Assembly: GCA_025992855.1 (NCBI GenBank)
Contig: DAJPGB010000001.1
Location: 2,232,001 to 2,296,000, forward strand
Direction: 5' to 3'
Length of the DNA: 64,000 bases
Source of the DNA: Coriobacteriaceae bacterium
GTDB lineage: Bacteria; Actinomycetota; Coriobacteriia; Coriobacteriales; Coriobacteriaceae
This document shows positions 42,400 to 50,104 of the stretch, one piece after another. Made by a program: the position numbers and the translations under genes. The notes under the pieces are model-generated. The model was given only the letters and a program-made list of their open reading frames with translations. It was not told the DNA's origin and ran no database searches. Numbering within the stretch: position 1 is the stretch's first letter; the number at the start of each line of letters is the position of its first letter.

Positions 42400-43413
42400 A
42401 TGAATGACGAGATGAAGGAGCCCGACGAGGAAAAGGCGCTCAACGAGTCCGACGAGCGGAAGCCAGATTTCAAAGCCGAGCAGTTTTCTGATGGTGCTAG
42501 CGACACCCCCTCCTCTGAAATTACGCCATCAAACGAAGATGGCGGCGCACGCAAAAATGAAGAAAACGACTCACTTCTAACGCGGGCCATTCATAAATTA
42601 GGCAATAAAAAACGAGCGGCAATCGCAGCCGCCGTGGCAGTTGTCATCATCTTCAGTTTGCCCATGCTGTTTCCTCAATTGTTTTGTAGTCACAAACTAT
42701 GGGCCAATGCAACCTGCACTAGCCCTCGTGTATGCAAAAGTTGCGGCAAAACCGAGGGAGAACCTCTCGGGCACGAATGGGAAGAAGCAACTTGTACGAC
42801 ACCGAAGACCTGCCAGCGTTGCGGCGAAACGAAAGGGGAGCCACTCGGACACCAACCGGGCTCGTGGACCAAAGAAGTCGACTACGTAGATGCCACTTCG
42901 AAGGAAATACGAGAATGCGAGAGATGCGGAGAGGTCGTTGACACCCGCAACGAGAAGGAAATCACATCTTTTCTTGGCGACGGAAAGTTTTCAATTTCCC
43001 CAAAAGGCTTTATTGAGCGGCTTAACGAAGAATTTTCAAATCTACCCAACTGCAGCAGCATGAATGCGGATTACGAACTAGACGATAGCGGCATGGGGCT
43101 CGAACTTCAGATCAAAAACGGTTCAAAGATTGCCGGTATTGGAGGCTTCTTTTCGGACTCGAGTAACCCGGTGCTACTCAGCTATCTTGGATCCGAAAAC
43201 TGCTTCAAAAACATAGTCATGTACTTCGAAAACTCCGACTATGCCGCGGCGACAGCATTGGCAACTATACAAGCAATCGATCCAACACTTTCGTTTTCAG
43301 ACGCCAAGGAAGTTGGTGCTGCCTGCGTAGATACGCCAACTGTCAAAAATGGAATTACGTACGCAATCGTAGCTTCGAATGGAGAGTACTGGCTAAGCGC
43401 TCGAATTGAATAA
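42400..43413 (+). CDS. membrane protein with zinc-ribbon-like CxxC repeats
   Basis: A 337-residue protein not assigned to a named family. Residues about 1-65 are acidic and disordered, 70-92 form one membrane helix (AAIAAAVAVVIIFSLPMLF). Two repeats of the type TCTxPxxCxxCGxTxGEPLGH follow (residues about 105-150), then a third looser CERCGEVV. The C-terminal 150 residues are a soluble domain without recognisable motif. The Cys repeats resemble short zinc-ribbon or cell-surface repeats seen in gut Firmicutes proteins. GAAGGAG precedes ATG 42400. Lower GC suggests acquired DNA. Confidence 0.7.
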   Translation: MNDEMKEPDEEKALNESDERKPDFKAEQFSDGASDTPSSEITPSNEDGGARKNEENDSLLTRAIHKLGNKKRAAIAAAVAVVIIFSLPMLFPQLFCSHKLWANATCTSPRVCKSCGKTEGEPLGHEWEEATCTTPKTCQRCGETKGEPLGHQPGSWTKEVDYVDATSKEIRECERCGEVVDTRNEKEITSFLGDGKFSISPKGFIERLNEEFSNLPNCSSMNADYELDDSGMGLELQIKNGSKIAGIGGFFSDSSNPVLLSYLGSENCFKNIVMYFENSDYAAATALATIQAIDPTLSFSDAKEVGAACVDTPTVKNGITYAIVASNGEYWLSARIE

Positions 43414-43497
43414 TTTTCTTTGATTACTAAATTCAGACGCCTCTTACTCGCGACATATTAAAACTCAACCCCTGGCAGCATCGTCAATCGAAAATTG

Positions 43498-43524
43498 CCC
43501 CGCCGAGCACTTTAGCTTGGCGGG
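43498..43524 (+). terminator. terminator after the zinc-ribbon protein gene
   Basis: CCCCGCCGAGC pairs with GCTTGGCGGGG around ACTTTA, followed by TATTTC. It lies in the 237-base gap between two convergent genes and may serve both. Confidence 0.75.
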
Positions 43525-43650
43525 GTATTTCAATATGAAAGCGGATTAAAATATCAACAAGGCCTGCACGCCCCAACGAGACAGCCGGCTTCGCTGCTCA
43601 AATTGCCCTTGATGAACCACAAGTTGAGCAATCAGTGGCCAGAATCCCCT

Positions 43651-44349
43651 TTAGGCGGCGCTTGTTTCTTTGTATTCGAAGACTGGTTCTAGGAGGTCTT
43701 CGATGTTGCAGTGTAGGACTTTTGCAATATCCCTCACTGTCGTTACCGAGGCTTCGTTGATGTTTCGCTGGCGCTGTTCGTACATTTGGATTGAACGGAG
43801 CGATACACCCGATTCGTATGCCAGGTCTTGTTGGGTTTTTTTAATCCTCTTTCTTGCTAGCGCCAGTTTAGTCTGACGCGGCGCCTTCTTCGCCATATCA
43901 CAGACAAGGCGCGCCACGCGCTCCTCCGAGGCCTCATGCCAGGGGTAGTACAGGTTTCGCAGCGCATCAAATGGAACAACATGAAGCAGATCTTCGAACG
44001 ATTCCCCTAGGCGCCACTGCAAATATGCCAGTATCCAGCCCGTCCAATATTCCGGTGTCTTCTCAAATCGGTAGGTCCGATCTGGCATCGACCCTGTTTG
44101 GTAACCAGATCTTTCGGAGATGAGCGCAAATAGTTCAACGCCCGACTTTCCCGACACTACCCATGCGTTGCCGCGTTCGAACTCGCGAGCTACGCCGCTC
44201 AGGCAAAAGAGTTCAGCAACTTCCGATCCTTCTGCTCCGTAATCGTTAACGGCATAGTCGAAGCAATCCCCGAGGTTGTTCATTGCGTCCTCAAGGTAAT
44301 AGACGGGATATGTCCTACTCGGCCCACGATCCGTTAACTCTTGGATCAT
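43651..44349 (-). CDS. XRE-domain protein, probable antitoxin of the DUF3990 gene
   Basis: A 232-residue protein. The C-terminal 70 residues are an XRE helix-turn-helix (KLALARKRIKKTQQDLAYES, GVSLRSIQMYEQRQRNIN). The N-terminal 150 residues form an acidic domain of unknown family with PEYWTGWILAYLQWRLGESF. The start ATG 44349 lies 35 bases inside the upstream DUF3990 gene, showing translational coupling, and GGGAGGG is 10 bases upstream. Overlap with an ADP-ribosyltransferase-like gene and a strong operator upstream of the pair suggest that it neutralises the toxin and represses the operon; this is inferred. Confidence 0.75.
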   Translation of the reverse strand: MIQELTDRGPSRTYPVYYLEDAMNNLGDCFDYAVNDYGAEGSEVAELFCLSGVAREFERGNAWVVSGKSGVELFALISERSGYQTGSMPDRTYRFEKTPEYWTGWILAYLQWRLGESFEDLLHVVPFDALRNLYYPWHEASEERVARLVCDMAKKAPRQTKLALARKRIKKTQQDLAYESGVSLRSIQMYEQRQRNINEASVTTVRDIAKVLHCNIEDLLEPVFEYKETSAA

Positions 44350-44998
44350 TTAAATCAACCCTCCCTGCCATCAAATCCCTAATGTCGACACCATCAGAGT
44401 CAAATCCGTTTACCGTATCCAGGTACTTTCGTCGAGCGTTCTGTTCTCGCTCAAATCGTTTGGGATAAAACTCAGCTCCCGAAGCCTGCTTCCAATCGCG
44501 GAACTTAATCGCCGAGAACGCACGCTCACTCATAAGCGCATATTGAATGCCTAGATCGCCCAGGCGCATAATGCGCTGAAGTTGTCGGAGCGAAATCATG
44601 CCATTAACAAACTGCCTTGCAAAAGAAAAATACGAGTCGTCGGCACGATAGCCCCGAATAACGTCGTAAGAAGAAATATCAATCAAACAGTTATCAAGCA
44701 GAAATCGAAGTCCGTCGCGTGCTAGCGGCGTCGAGACATTAAACTCCCGGTTGTCGGCCAAAATCGCAAGCCAATTGAGGATTGAAAACTCCCCAGACTC
44801 TAAATCCAAGACCGAAAGGTCATCTAAATCAAGTTCATATCGATTTGCAATGCCATCCGACTCGGTCCGGCATGCCCATTCCATCGCCATTTCTTCATGT
44901 GGCGTGCAATAAAACCCACACCCATAGTCATTGAATTGTCTGCATTTATCCAACGACGGATGCTCGACAACAACCTCCGACCCGTGCCAAAGCTCCAT
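44315..44998 (-). CDS. DUF3990 (ADP-ribosyltransferase-like) protein, probable toxin
   Basis: A 227-residue protein. The N-terminus LWHGSEVVVEHPSLDKCRQF, followed by DYGCGFYCTPHEEMAMEWA, is the DUF3990 signature, a fold related to ADP-ribosyltransferases, with His and Tyr of the NAD site in WHGS and GFYCT. Such proteins occur as toxins beside small HTH or DUF3791 partners. The rest of the protein is helical. ATG 44998 is chosen because GGAGG lies 5 bases upstream; a TTG at 45010 is possible. It overlaps its HTH partner by 35 bases, and both lie behind a large palindromic operator. Confidence 0.75.
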   Translation of the reverse strand: MELWHGSEVVVEHPSLDKCRQFNDYGCGFYCTPHEEMAMEWACRTESDGIANRYELDLDDLSVLDLESGEFSILNWLAILADNREFNVSTPLARDGLRFLLDNCLIDISSYDVIRGYRADDSYFSFARQFVNGMISLRQLQRIMRLGDLGIQYALMSERAFSAIKFRDWKQASGAEFYPKRFEREQNARRKYLDTVNGFDSDGVDIRDLMAGRVDLNDPRVNGSWAE

Positions 44999-45016
44999 AT
45001 CGACCTCCAAACAAAA

Positions 45017-45063
45017 ATATCACCCCAGTGATAGTTTACCAATAACTATCACTGGGGTGATAT
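45017..45063. promoter_or_regulatory. double palindromic operator of the DUF3990/XRE operon
   Basis: Perfect 20-base arms: ATATCACCCCAGTGATAGTT and its complement, 7 bases apart. Each arm holds its own dyad TATCAC-N4-GTGATA (45019-45034 and 45046-45061). This is two operator sites in mirror orientation, 19 bases upstream of the DUF3990 start, and suits cooperative repression by the XRE partner. Confidence 0.8.
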
Positions 45064-45098
45064 AGATAGACAAAAGTTGTTTGACAGTGCGGCATGCC

Positions 45099-45689
45099 CT
45101 AGAGGCAGGCCTCGGCGATGCGCTTTTTGAGTTCGTCGATGCCGGTACCGGTCTGGGAGCTTGTGATGATCACGTTTTCGGCCGGGACGTTGAGCTGCTT
45201 TTTGATGGCTGCTGCCTGGCGGGCCTGCTGGGTGCGGCTGAGCTTGTCGGCCTTGGTGAGGCAGACGATAAAGTTGAACTCGTTGCCCCGCAGGTAGTCG
45301 ATCATGTCATGGTCGAGCTTGCTCGGGTCGTGACGAATATCCACCAGCGACACGACCAGGTTAAAGCTGCGCTCCGAGTCGAAGAAGTCGCCGATAAGCT
45401 CGGCCCAGCGGTCGCGCTCGGCCTTGGAACGACGGGCGAAACCATAGCCCGGCAGGTCGACGAAGTGCACGTCGTCAGCCTCAAAGAAGTTGATGTTGCT
45501 CGTCTTGCCCGGCGTGCTCGAAACCTTGACGAGGTTCTTGCGGCCAAAAAGCTTGTTCATGATCGACGACTTGCCCACGTTGGAGCGGCCGACGAAGCTC
45601 ACCTCGGGGCAGGTGGACTCGGGAATCTGCGAAACCTTGCCATAGCTGGCAACGAACTTGGCAAGCTGGTAGTTAATGGAATCGGCCAT
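45099..45689 (-). CDS. engB: ribosome-biogenesis GTP-binding protein YsxC/EngB
   Basis: A 196-residue GTPase of the EngB family. The G motifs are G1 GRSNVGKSS (residues about 33-41), G2 T in STPGKTSNINFF, G3 DLPGYGFA, G4 TKADKL and G5 SSQTG. It is needed for large-subunit ribosome assembly in most bacteria. ATG 45689 has AAGGAG upstream; longer forms in the same frame are not supported. It follows mtnN with 38 bases between them on the same strand. Confidence 0.94.
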   Translation of the reverse strand: MADSINYQLAKFVASYGKVSQIPESTCPEVSFVGRSNVGKSSIMNKLFGRKNLVKVSSTPGKTSNINFFEADDVHFVDLPGYGFARRSKAERDRWAELIGDFFDSERSFNLVVSLVDIRHDPSKLDHDMIDYLRGNEFNFIVCLTKADKLSRTQQARQAAAIKKQLNVPAENVIITSSQTGTGIDELKKRIAEACL

Positions 45690-45727
45690 GGACACTCCTT
45701 GGTCGTAGGTTCTTACAAAAGAGCGCG

Positions 45728-46468
45728 CTAATAGATAGCAGCGATACGGCGAACGATATCGAGCGTAATGCCACTCGCGGTGCGAGCATACTCGAACAGG
45801 TCGAACTCGCGGTCGCAAATCGCATCGTACGCCTCATCACAATTATCGCTGATAGCGCGCAACACCAGGCAATCGACACCATTTTTAGTTGCGACATGGG
45901 CAATCGCCGCGCCCTCCATGCCGACACAATCGGCGTGCGTCGCCTCGATAGCGTCGTTGCGCATGGCGGTGCCCGTCACAAAACGGTTGCCCGTGGCAAT
46001 CGTGCCGACCAGGAACTGCTTTGCGCCCTCGTTCGAGGCGGCCGCATTTGTCGAAGCATCAACAAACCCATGCTCAGCAAGTACATCGGCAGCGATATCG
46101 ACCAGCGCAGACGTCGAGCCAAACTCCTCGAGCCCCGGTGCAGACTCGGCGATAAGCGCGGTATCGGTATCCAGATAGCGCAGGCACTTGCCAATGACGA
46201 TATCGTCAATATGGAGCTTGGGATTCAGGCCACCTGCGATACCCGAAAGCACAACTGCCTGTGGAGCATACTTGCTAATGAGGTGCTGCGTCGCAGCAGC
46301 GGCGTTCACCATGCCCATGCCCGCCGTTGTGGCGACAAGCGTCAGGCCGTCGAACTCACCGCTCACAACGGTCAAGCCTGCCTCCTGTGCCTCGCAAACG
46401 TCGCTCAGCTCTTCCTTAATCTGCATGATCTCTTTTTCGAGTGCACCGATAATCGCGATGGTAGCCAT
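45728..46468 (-). CDS. mtnN: 5'-methylthioadenosine/S-adenosylhomocysteine nucleosidase
   Basis: A 246-residue nucleosidase. The start MATIAIIGALEKEIMQIKEE, the catalytic Glu12 equivalent (EKEI), the phosphate-free ribose loop in GMGMVNAA, and the C-terminal CVGMEGAAIAHVA followed by RAISDN with catalytic Asp are all typical of MTAN/Pfs. It cleaves methylthioadenosine and S-adenosylhomocysteine, recycling adenine and sulfur, and feeds the activated methyl cycle. ATG 46468 has GGGGA upstream. It probably shares a transcript with engB. Confidence 0.93.
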   Translation of the reverse strand: MATIAIIGALEKEIMQIKEELSDVCEAQEAGLTVVSGEFDGLTLVATTAGMGMVNAAAATQHLISKYAPQAVVLSGIAGGLNPKLHIDDIVIGKCLRYLDTDTALIAESAPGLEEFGSTSALVDIAADVLAEHGFVDASTNAAASNEGAKQFLVGTIATGNRFVTGTAMRNDAIEATHADCVGMEGAAIAHVATKNGVDCLVLRAISDNCDEAYDAICDREFDLFEYARTASGITLDIVRRIAAIY

Positions 46469-46546
46469 GCCATTCCCCAAACCTATACGAAATTCTCAAC
46501 CACGGTATGGTACCAGCATTTTGTTTGACCTCGTCAAACGAACACG

Positions 46547-47665
46547 CTAGGCCAGCACAGCTCGCGTATCAAACAGAGCCTTTGCAATCGCAGCCGTAAC
46601 CTCGCTCGAGCGATCGCTCCACGGCATCGATGTCATGATGCTCATAATGTAGGTGTCGCCATCGACATCGATGAGGCCCGCATCGCATGTCGAATAGCAA
46701 CCATCCTCGCTTATCCAGCCTGCCTTGTTGCGCACCAAGGCTTGGTCGTCCGCAATGCCATCGCGGATAAATGAGCGCGATGTTGATGACAGCAGTTCAG
46801 ATAACCACTGGGAGGTCTCACTGCCACAGCTCAGATACTCGCTCATCTCGCGCCACAACTTGGCCGAGGTGCGCGGGCAGTAGGTTGGGAAATCGCTCAT
46901 TGGATCGAGCGCGACCTCGTCTTCGACGCCGAGTGCGGCAATCCAATCCTCGTAATCGACACGGTCAAACGCCGTGCGTAACGCAATAAACGAATCGTTG
47001 TCCGAATTAACGACCGCGGCCTCGATCAGGTCGCGCACCGTCTGCCAGCCCATGTTGTAGCCGCCATAGGTGCCAAGGGAATCATCGAGTGAGACCTGGC
47101 CCGTCTCGACCAGAGATTCGCAGACGTAGAGTACATAGAGCGCCTTATAGCTGCTCGCACCGTACACCTCGGCGTCCGCGTTATACGTCACGCCCTTGCC
47201 GCTCGATAGGTCGTAGAACACTACGCCCACATCCCCCAGCTTCTGCGCCTGACTCAGGGCATCTTGGAGCACGACGAGGCTCTCATCCTCCAGGGCGGGG
47301 ATCTGGTCATCAACCAGTGAGAAGGTCTGCACGGTATCGCCTGAGGGAATATCGTTAAAGTCCGCCTTCGAAAGCCTCGTCTTGAGGCTCGCTGTCGACA
47401 GGGTTTGACTTGCGGTGGCTTTAGATTCAGAGACCTTTTTGTTTTGCGTCTGTACCGTTGACGCATCTGAGTGTGCCATTCGCTCCGACGCGTAGGTTTT
47501 GGCGGTAATTCCGAGGATAATAACCGCCAACGTTAGCATCCCAATGGCGGCAATCTTCGTCACGCGGATGCGAGCGTCAGCGAGGCCACGCGAAGGCGTG
47601 CCCTTCGTCCCATAGCTGCTGCCATGCTGCGGCACATACTCGTCCCGCGATGCGTTGTTTCGCAC
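46547..47665 (-). CDS. class-A beta-lactamase-fold serine hydrolase, membrane-anchored
   Basis: A 372-residue protein with one N-terminal membrane helix (residues about 37-58), a linker, and an extracytoplasmic serine-hydrolase domain. The three penicillin-recognising motifs are present: SxxK in GASSYKALYV (residues about 168-177), SDN in NSDNDS near residue 220, and a KxG-type VRNKAGW near residue 315. This may be a D,D-peptidase-like or stress-linked hydrolase; sequence alone does not show beta-lactam resistance. GTG 47665 is the start, with AGGAG 6 bases upstream. Confidence 0.85.
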   Translation of the reverse strand: MRNNASRDEYVPQHGSSYGTKGTPSRGLADARIRVTKIAAIGMLTLAVIILGITAKTYASERMAHSDASTVQTQNKKVSESKATASQTLSTASLKTRLSKADFNDIPSGDTVQTFSLVDDQIPALEDESLVVLQDALSQAQKLGDVGVVFYDLSSGKGVTYNADAEVYGASSYKALYVLYVCESLVETGQVSLDDSLGTYGGYNMGWQTVRDLIEAAVVNSDNDSFIALRTAFDRVDYEDWIAALGVEDEVALDPMSDFPTYCPRTSAKLWREMSEYLSCGSETSQWLSELLSSTSRSFIRDGIADDQALVRNKAGWISEDGCYSTCDAGLIDVDGDTYIMSIMTSMPWSDRSSEVTAAIAKALFDTRAVLA

Positions 47666-47823
47666 GTGGTCTCCTGACTGCTACCGTTCATATATGAGCA
47701 GCATAATACCGAGCAGGCATTTCTTTCCAAAGATATTCAACGACGCTTAAGGTGTCTTTAAAGAAACCACAAGCGTATTTATCCAAATGGCACGATTCTG
47801 TTGCGCATCTCCGCCCAAAACGC

Positions 47824-47890
47824 AGTTGCGGTGGAATAGTTCCTGCTTGGGCGGCATAAGCCGAAAAACAAGAACTATTCCACCGCAACT
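47824..47890. repeat. GTTGCGGTGGAATAG palindrome, copy 3
   Basis: AGTTGCGGTGGAATAGTTC and GAACTATTCCACCGCAACT are exact complements over 19 bases, 29 bases apart. Same family as 21867 and 29385. With the hairpin at 47922 it fills much of the gap 47666-47981. Confidence 0.85.
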
Positions 47891-47921
47891 TGACGGGACT
47901 CTTTGGCAATCAACTTGGTGT

Positions 47922-47964
47922 CCAGGGGCACTCATTTAAGTCTGTCCCCAATGAGTGCCCTTGG
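47922..47964. repeat. GGGGACAGA hairpin downstream of pflA
   Basis: CCAGGGGCACTCATT pairs with AATGAGTGCCCTTGG around TAAGTCTGTCCCC. It lies 17 bases after the pflA stop. The GGGGACAG core links it to the GGGACAGG hairpins elsewhere in the window. Confidence 0.8.
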
Positions 47965-47981
47965 GGAACGAAAATGGCACG

Positions 47982-48800
47982 CTAGCCGATGGCCGACCTG
48001 AGCTCCGCACGGCGCTTTTTCATGCCGGTCATAACGGCATTGCGCAACTCGGGCATGCGCGCGGTATCCATCTGGGGCACGCCCTCGAGCTTATAGGGAA
48101 TCCCCAGCTGCTCATACTTGACGACACCCATCGTGTGATACGGCAGCATCTCCAGGCCGACCACGTTATGCCACGGGGCAATCAAGCGACCGAGCGCCTC
48201 GCACTCCTCCACCGTATCGGTAATGCCGGGCACCACCACATGGCGAATAACAACCTTAATCTTGCGACGGGCAAGCTCATCACCAAACGCCAGAATACGT
48301 GCGGGATCGCAACCGGTCAGCTTTTTATGCTCGACGGGATCGGCGTGTTTAATGTCGAGCAGCACCATATCGGTCTCGTTGAGTACGGCATCGAACTTCT
48401 CAGGATGCGCGGGATCGAACGCATAGCCGCAGCTATCCAAGCAGGTATGCACGCGACCATCGGGGTTATTGTGCATGGCGCGGAACAGGTCGGCTAAAAA
48501 CGCGGGCTGCAGGAGCGGCTCACCGCCGGACACCGTAATACCACCGCTGCGGTAAAACTCATGGTTGCTCTGGAACTCGTCCATCAGGTGCTCGACGGTC
48601 ACCATGGTACCGCCGTTAACCGACCAGGTATCGGGGTTGTGGCAATACGCACAGCGCATGGGGCAGCCCTGAACAAACACCACAAAGCGGATGCCAGGTC
48701 CATCGACCGTTCCCATCGTCTCAATCGAATGTACGCGGCCCAGGGCAAACGCAGAGTCCTCGGGACGAGCGTCCACACCCTCGAGCGTCATCTCAGCCAT
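47982..48800 (-). CDS. pflA: pyruvate formate-lyase-activating enzyme
   Basis: A 272-residue radical SAM activase. The cluster motif is CPMRCAYCHNPDTW (CxxxCxxC), after IRFVVFVQG, and SGGEPLLQP is the SAM-binding motif. This is the PflA family, which places a glycyl radical on pyruvate formate-lyase. The lyase genes lie 7 kb away, and here the target glycine is on a separate small protein, so this activase would act on that protein alone or in the assembled complex. ATG 48800 is preferred over 48821; the ribosome site is modest. Confidence 0.93.
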   Translation of the reverse strand: MAEMTLEGVDARPEDSAFALGRVHSIETMGTVDGPGIRFVVFVQGCPMRCAYCHNPDTWSVNGGTMVTVEHLMDEFQSNHEFYRSGGITVSGGEPLLQPAFLADLFRAMHNNPDGRVHTCLDSCGYAFDPAHPEKFDAVLNETDMVLLDIKHADPVEHKKLTGCDPARILAFGDELARRKIKVVIRHVVVPGITDTVEECEALGRLIAPWHNVVGLEMLPYHTMGVVKYEQLGIPYKLEGVPQMDTARMPELRNAVMTGMKKRRAELRSAIG

Positions 48801-48973
48801 TCCCGCTACCTTGCCTCTCATTGGTTTTAGCTACATAAATGCCAGAGCCATTCTAGCCCATACGTTTGCGTTTAAACGTCTTGGGCTAGAATGGCACGTT
48901 TTAATCTATCCCCCATTACCGTGACGGGAGCCCATGTCGAGATGTGAAGCCGAAGAATGCTCGCCTACAGCCT

Positions 48974-49828
48974 TTACGCCTTAAGCGTGAGCACCGCACC
49001 GAAGGCGGTCGGGCCGCAATGGCTCGAGATGACACCGCCGACCTGAGTCCAGGTAACGTCTTTAAAGCCCAGGTCGTGCGCATAGACTTCCATGTCGTCG
49101 CGCAGCTCCTGGGAAAGGCCTACCGAATACGCCAGGCCAATGTGCGAGTAGTCTATCTCGCCCTTCGCAACCATGTGGTCAATAAAGGCGCGGGCGCACT
49201 TGAGCATAGAGCCGCGGAACTTCTTGGTCGCCACAAACTTACCGCCCGTTACTTCAATGCAGGGCTTAATCTTGAGCAGGTGGGCGCCAAGGAACGCGAC
49301 GTTGGACAGACGACCGCCCGCCTTAAGAAAGGCCAGGTCGGTAGGAACAAAGCCCAGCAGCACGCGGTCCATGACGGAGTTCGTAAATGCAAAGATCTCG
49401 TCGACGGTGGCGTCGGGGTGAGCCTCGATGTATTTGGCGGTCTCGACGGCAACGAGCGACTGGCCCACCGAGACAAAACGCGTATCCATGGAGAATACGT
49501 AGTCGCGGCCCTTAGCCGCAATCTTGGAGGACTGATGCGAGCAAGTCGTGACTTCGGAGTACGCAAGATGCAGAATGGTCGCATCGGGCTGCTCGGCATG
49601 GATACGGTCATATACGTGCGCAAAATCTGCAGGCGCGCAGCCGCTGGTCTTGGGCATTACGCCAAACTCGTTGCAGCGCGAGTAAATCTCGAGTGGATCG
49701 ATGGAGCCGTCCTCGACGGTCTCGTCACCAATTGTGACATGCATGGGCACGCGCACGATGCCGTAGCGCTCGCAGAGCTCCGGCGTCACATCCGACCCAG
49801 ACTCAACCACGATTACGTACTTGCCCAT
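48974..49828 (-). CDS. DegV family fatty-acid-binding protein
   Basis: A 284-residue DegV protein. The start KYVIVVESGSDVTPEL and TSGCAPADFAHVYD (the Thr-Ser fatty-acid head-group site) are diagnostic, and GFVPTDLAFLKAGGRLSN is a conserved later block. DegV/FakB proteins carry fatty acids to the kinase FakA for phosphorylation and use in lipid synthesis. Whether this paralogue serves FakA is unknown. ATG 49828 fits the family start. It stands alone; the 276 bases upstream show no clear structure. Confidence 0.9.
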   Translation of the reverse strand: MGKYVIVVESGSDVTPELCERYGIVRVPMHVTIGDETVEDGSIDPLEIYSRCNEFGVMPKTSGCAPADFAHVYDRIHAEQPDATILHLAYSEVTTCSHQSSKIAAKGRDYVFSMDTRFVSVGQSLVAVETAKYIEAHPDATVDEIFAFTNSVMDRVLLGFVPTDLAFLKAGGRLSNVAFLGAHLLKIKPCIEVTGGKFVATKKFRGSMLKCARAFIDHMVAKGEIDYSHIGLAYSVGLSQELRDDMEVYAHDLGFKDVTWTQVGGVISSHCGPTAFGAVLTLKA

Positions 49829-50104
49829 TATTATCACGACCCATCTCGACATTGGCTTTTCAATACATGGCACGCGCCGCCGCACTGTTGCACAACGGCG
49901 TCCAAGCGCCAAAGAGACGCCGCCCCTTGCGCACAACAAAGGACAGCGTCTCCCTGGAAAACTCCGTGCTAACCTGAGATTCTACACGGTTTATTACTAA
50001 GTGTTACTTACTCCGCAAACGGTCGCTATACGCGATAAACGGTAGTTGGCCGCGGCAACTGCGATTCATTTCGCCCAGCAAGTCCAATCGTGCCCCATGC
50101 ACGG

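Noticed and set aside
46547..47665. Beta-lactamase
   Set aside because: The three motifs show a serine-hydrolase fold, but the typical Glu166 loop and KTG motif could not be confirmed, so resistance is not claimed.
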